Assembly: GCF_037975245.1 (NCBI RefSeq)
Contig: NC_092581.1
Span: 5,731,501 to 5,795,500, forward strand
Reading direction: 5' to 3'
DNA: 64,000 nucleotides
DNA from: Apostichopus japonicus
Taxonomy: Eukaryota > Echinodermata > Holothuroidea > Aspidochirotida > Stichopodidae
Below the pieces are notes generated by a model, which searched no databases, was not told the origin of the DNA, and was given only the letters and a program-made list of their open reading frames with translations. Both the position numbers and the translations under genes were made by a program. Each line of letters opens with the position of its first letter. Within the stretch, counting starts at the first letter, position 1. Positions 59,342-64,000 of the stretch are shown one piece after another.

Positions 59342-62300
59342 ATGTTGAACTTAGACCACCTGAATGATGAAGAGAGAGAAATCATCGAAGCTGTCATCCT
59401 CAGAGATGAAAATGAGAGACTGAGGGAAGAACAAAGAGTTAGGTAAGTATTCATCTGTGTACAGTATCAAACTAGATACACAACAAGATGAAGATGGCTT
59501 ATTCAGAGCAGAGCTACATACTTGTCGGGTAGCCTTTTATTTTGCAGTAAGAGGATCATACCTAGATCTGGTTTGATATTCTCTCTGGTACGGGCACAGA
59601 AAGGAGAATGACTGTCATCTCTGGTCAAAGGGAAAGTGAGTGTCAATGGTATGCTAATTGATGAGTTTGAGGTAAAGGGTTTGGAAATATTTCTTGCTTC
59701 TAACTTTCGAAGGAATCAGCAATAGCTAGTTTACTTCCTGACATTTTAAAATTTCCTGATCACATTCATCTTTGTCAGCTGATGAGTCTGTGTGAAGATA
59801 CATTTGTGTAAGTTTCCTCAGCCAATCACAGGTAAGAACCATTGTCACCTAATGAGTCAGTGTTGAGGTAGATTTCTGTGTTTCTTGTCAGCCAATCACA
59901 GGCAAGAACCATTGTTCTCTTATGAGTTGGTGTTAAGGTACATTTCTGTAAGTTTTCTCAGCCAATCACCGGTAAGAACCATTGTCACCTAATGAGTCAG
60001 TGTTGAGGTATATTTCTGTGTTTCTTGTCAGCCAATCACAGGCAAGAACCATTGTTCTCTTATGAGTTTGTGTTAAGGTACATTCCTGTGGGTTTTCTCA
60101 GCCAATCACCGGTAAGAACCATTGTCACCTAATGAGTCAATGTTGAGGTATATTTCTGTGTTTCTTGTCAGCCAATCACAGGCAAGAACCATTGTTCTCT
60201 TATGAGTTTGTGTTTTGAGGTACATTTCTGTGGCTCTTGTTAGTTAATCACAGATAAGAACCATTGTCACCTAATGAGTCAATGTTGAGGTATATTTCTG
60301 TGTTTCTTGTCAGCCAATCACAGGCAAGAACCATTGTTCTCTTATGAGTTTGTGTTAAGGTACATTTCTGTGGCTGTTGTTAGCCAATCACAGGCAAGAA
60401 CCATGCACGCTATGCATTGTGCCATGTTGGTGAAGCGATTACCTGTTTGATAGTCACTAGTTGGAACTTGTGTTTTTGAAAATACTTTTGTTGAAAATTA
60501 TTTTTTACTAACTATTTTTACTAACAACTTCATGTCCTTTCCTTATATTAAATCTACAGTGAGCAGATTAAACCATTATCAATTTGTTAGTTAGGAGTAC
60601 AGTACTTAGTGACATGATTGGAACCACTATGCAATAGTTAGAGTGACGGATATGAGGGAACATCAACATAATATATATTGTAAATGACACAAACTTCCCT
60701 ACCCAGCACAAATTGCAGAGCTTGACAATTTGAAAAGATTGATTGCCATTCTACTGGCATTTGTTTTGTAATATAACATACTTGAGATATATAGTATACG
60801 TTGGTTGCAGTACTGTAGACACCTACTGTACATGTACTGTAGGCACCTATAGTATATACAGTAGCAGAGCTGTGTACCAGTACATGCCGCTTGGCAGAAA
60901 TACACTGAAGTAGCAACAGCTGGCCTCCATATCTTCTCAAATGTGAAGATTTTAGTCCAATTAATGAATAAATTGATGAATTTACTTTGTTCCTCGCTTA
61001 CCTGTCTCCCCACAACCTTAGCACCTCATACCGTGCCTAGAATGAACTGGTAACCTTTTAACACGGTGCGCCCTCTATGCACAGACCCCCCTGGTCTATG
61101 CCCTTCCTTCTCATTCTACCATCCAAAGTGCCAACATCGTGCGTTTTGTTGTCCGGATTTCCTATGTAAGCGATTTCCGTACTGAATTGGAACCTAGGTT
61201 CTTGGTCTTGTAGTACTGTGGTACTTGTGTAGTACTGTGGTACTGTAGCACTGTGTACATGATATTTCACATGCACATCTATTCTTAAAATACATTGTGT
61301 GGCTTGAATCTATACATTATGAAGCTTGTCACTTGTAAACTAATTCTAACATTGCCATGAACATAATCAAAGTCAAGAAGTACAAGATTCTATCATCGGA
61401 TATACAGTGGAAAAATGTGGAATTTTAGCAAATTTTTATGAATTTTAGCCTTTGATCTGTTGATGCAAATGGTCACATGTGCATTTTTGTAAAAAGGACG
61501 GATGTTAATATTATGTATCTATTGCTAAGTGATTCCTTAACATCGCCAAAACATGCAGACCTTATGTTTCGAAAGTTTATAGATCTATTAACAGTGTGAG
61601 CCAGTCTCTCATACCAGCATAATTTGTGACTAGAATGTACTTTTGCAATTTAATATCACTAATTTAACACAAATCATCTTGCCAACATGCACACTAGATA
61701 TTCAGTAATGAAGCCTTACAGTTTTACCCCATAGTATCCATTATTTTTTATGGTAAATGCCTCATTGCCAAACTACCAGTCATGCATAATAGAATCATAA
61801 TTACTGTATGTGAACATAATTAACACTAATTAAGTACTGTAGTATTTTCATCATTTAATGATTGTGGGGACAACTTATATAGGTGTGGCATCAAGCTGTT
61901 CCAGGTAGGGCATGCTCACACAACTTTGCAAACATACCTGAAATGTGGGACTGGTTCCTAGTAATCCTAGGAAATTTAGGGGGGGGGGGGGGTTAATGGG
62001 AGGTTAAGGTTGTTTGGTTTGATACACTTTCACAAAGATCTGATTTGATGGGGGGGGGGGTGGTTCCTGCTCTCACTAACACACCTATGGCTTACCCTTT
62101 ACTTAACTACAATACTTCACAAAGTACTACTTTTTAACCTATGACTGTAAACAGACCTACATTTACATAGTTAGGTAAACTGTCAAAATATGTAGGTGAC
62201 GTTTATTTCCTGACCAAGGTTAGCATCAATAGTGCTAATTCTTGATGTGTGAGTTTGCAGCTGTGATTTTCAGTATTTCTCCTCATTTAGTTGTCACCAC

Positions 62301-64000
62301 GGTAACCAGATGTTTTTTGGTATAGGCTGCATTGACAGGTGATGTGAGAATATACGTAGTGCATCCACCTCTCACTGCCCTGCTGTACAGATGACGTCAT
62401 ATGGAACAATAGAAAAAGGGCGTTATTTACAGTGAAAATGGAAAAGTGCAAAAAAAATTGATTGTTTTATAGTCTCTGCTATAGTTGAATTCATAGTTGC
62501 ACATATGCTACTTGGACTACTGTATCACAGAAACTGATGTACTTTTATCATGTTAGCAGTGGAATTTAATTACATTCTGGGGCATTAAATACCAAGCAGT
62601 GGTTACATTTTTCTATGGATTATAGTAGCTCTTCAGCAAATGAATTTTGAATACCTTTCATCAGCAGGAATATGGATGATATACCAGTGAAACATGTTGT
62701 ATTTAAAATATAAACAACAGTCACAATATTTCTATAGTTTTTAACAAACTTTTATAATTATTGTGTCATAAAGGAAAATTACTATATTGCAGTATGTACA
62801 GCATGACTAGTGTACCAAACATGCCAGCAAGGTAACATTCAAGTTATCAATAACAGTGTTGACATTATTGTAGTCATTGTTGTCGTAGTCACACTAAAGG
62901 AATGGCTGAAGGAAGCGTACAACCTGTCCAGGAACTAATTCTTAGACAAGAAATGTTGCAAAATGGCTTGGATAATCAGAACGGTAAGAAACCATCCCAA
63001 ATTTATAAATCTGTCCTTCCTGCAAATGTTACTGGTGAACTTTTCAGCTCCCTCAAAAATGGACACTCAAACTTAAAAACTGCTGAGACCAGCAGTTCCA
63101 GGAGTTCACTGAATGAAGAAGCAGGTAGGTCTACAGTGGAGGGGAGAGCAATTGCTTCCAACTCATCTCCTCTCCGGGATAAAACTCTAATAGGATCAAC
63201 CCAGTCAGATGGTAGTAGTTCTTCCGGAAGCGCAAATATGCAAACCGTTCCACCTGTAGTACCCGACAAACCCTCTCGGAGTGGCAATTCTATTTCCAAA
63301 GGTCCCCAGGAAAGATATCTTGGAAGGTCCCTACCTCCAGTTCCTCCTCCAAAGAGTTGGACGACACAAGACAACCAGGATAATGAAGAAAGTGACCAGA
63401 TGATGCATGGAACACAGACACTCCCACCTATAAAATCCAAACCTGTATCGAATACTAAACTGCATCATGATGAGGCATCTGTACAGGATAAAAGTGAAAA
63501 CAAACATGAAGAGACTCAGGAAACACCCAACATTGGTTCCAAAAGAACAGGGGCATTGGTAGCTTCCTTTGAACAGACTGTGGTAGGCACGAGTAGCGGT
63601 CAGCTTGGTTCTACTAAAGGTGCTGCTGATGATCAGATAGAAAGTAATGTTCACCGTGATGTAAATAAAGCTTCCAACTCAGGTGTTGACCACAACAGTC
63701 ATTCTCATGGAATGGAACTGAGAACAATTGACCCTTCCCAAAAAGGTCATTATAAGGAAACCTACATAGATCATTCAGTGTCCTCATTGAGCACAGATGG
63801 GGATGGTGACGACATTGAGGAGGATGGGGTGGACGATCCATTGCTCATCGGAAAGAAAAAAGGACATCGTCAGCGCAGGCAAGATACCTCTGGAGAGGAA
63901 TATAGAAATATTGGATATTTCTCCCAGACCAATGTCGATGAAGGAGATAGCATTATTGAAGATGAAGGACTAATGCCTGATGTACCAATCATTAAGGTGG
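59342..64000 (+). CDS. SYTL: Synaptotagmin-like protein (Slp), 5' part; runs off window
   Basis: Start exon 59269-59442 (ATG 59342, acceptor CCCTTTTACAG, donor GTAAGT) encodes LDHLNDEEREIIEAVILRDE and about 12 more residues, matching the first Slp homology helix (Rab27-binding) of SYTL proteins. Exon two starts at 62889 (acceptor GTCGTAG), joins in phase (AG|T) and stays open for over 370 codons to the window end. It is a low-complexity linker, rich in Ser, Gln, Asp and Pro, with PPVPPPK near 63330 and acidic runs near 63800. The C2A and C2B domains expected for the family must lie beyond 64000. No FYVE-type zinc finger or second Slp helix was found between the two exons. Slp proteins link Rab27 vesicles to the plasma membrane. 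In human, SYTL3 is next to DYNLT1, as here. Confidence 0.82.
59820..60405. repeat. Dimeric 69-bp minisatellite in SYTL intron 1
   Basis: About nine monomers share CAGCCAATCACAGG-AAGAACCATTG. Two monomer types alternate: one with GTCACCTAATGAGTCA and GGTAAG, the other with TTCTCTTATGAGTT and GGCAAG. The type with CACAGGTAAGAA or CACCGGTAAGAA matches a donor consensus. Confidence 0.9.
60970..61143 (-). repeat. Dispersed repeat, copy B
   Basis: Reverse complement of the repeat at 5023-5178, with matching TCCTCGCTTACCTGTCTC, ACAACCTTAGCACCTCAT and GTGCGCCCTCTATG. It lies in SYTL intron 1. Confidence 0.65.
61144..62888. other. Rest of SYTL intron 1, no exon found
   Basis: Contains G runs at 61979-61993 and 62050-62060. 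No frame resembling the second Slp helix or a zinc finger was found. Confidence 0.5.

Overview
This is a eukaryotic, intron-rich, AT-rich window from an animal. The spliced proteins (TMEM135, ACAT2, SAP18, Tctex-type dynein light chain and synaptotagmin-like homologues) are bilaterian and read closest to a deuterostome invertebrate such as an echinoderm or hemichordate. The exact taxon cannot be fixed by eye. Most open frames are repeat shadows. The real genes were found by joining exons whose splice sites and phases agree.

Layout. 1-2978 (+): the last two coding exons of a TMEM135 homologue, preceded by a 32-bp minisatellite. 3.5-7.4 kb: three tandem-repeat arrays. 7598-14794 (-): a complete ten-coding-exon gene for a 596-aa protein with an intact von Willebrand A MIDAS and a Ro60-like layout; I do not recognise a named orthologue. 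Its 5' UTR intron carries a TTAA-flanked MITE and an 865-bp foldback transposon. 20843-28936 (+): a complete eight-coding-exon ACAT2 (cytosolic thiolase) gene, with a LINE fragment upstream. 32918-36076 (-): complete SAP18. 40691-46014 (-): complete DYNLT1-type dynein light chain, whose first intron holds a decayed hAT transposase with a younger hAT element nested in it. 46348-48222 (+): a tentative two-exon, 71-aa gene head-to-head with DYNLT1. 59342-64000 (+): the 5' part of a synaptotagmin-like (Slp) gene running off the window. The remainder, especially 48-57 kb, shows no gene.

The genes do not form one pathway. The neighbourhood of ACAT2, DYNLT and SYTL recalls human 6q25.3, where DYNLT1 and SYTL3 are adjacent and ACAT2 is nearby, so part of the window looks like conserved deuterostome microsynteny.

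The most unusual signals are: (i) the uncharacterised vWA/Ro60-like gene; (ii) several intronic minisatellites whose units carry strong splice-donor sequences, two of them made from a real exon-donor junction; (iii) a family of 26-32-bp hairpins that look like two transposon ends fused back to back; and (iv) layered transposon nesting with clean target-site duplications.
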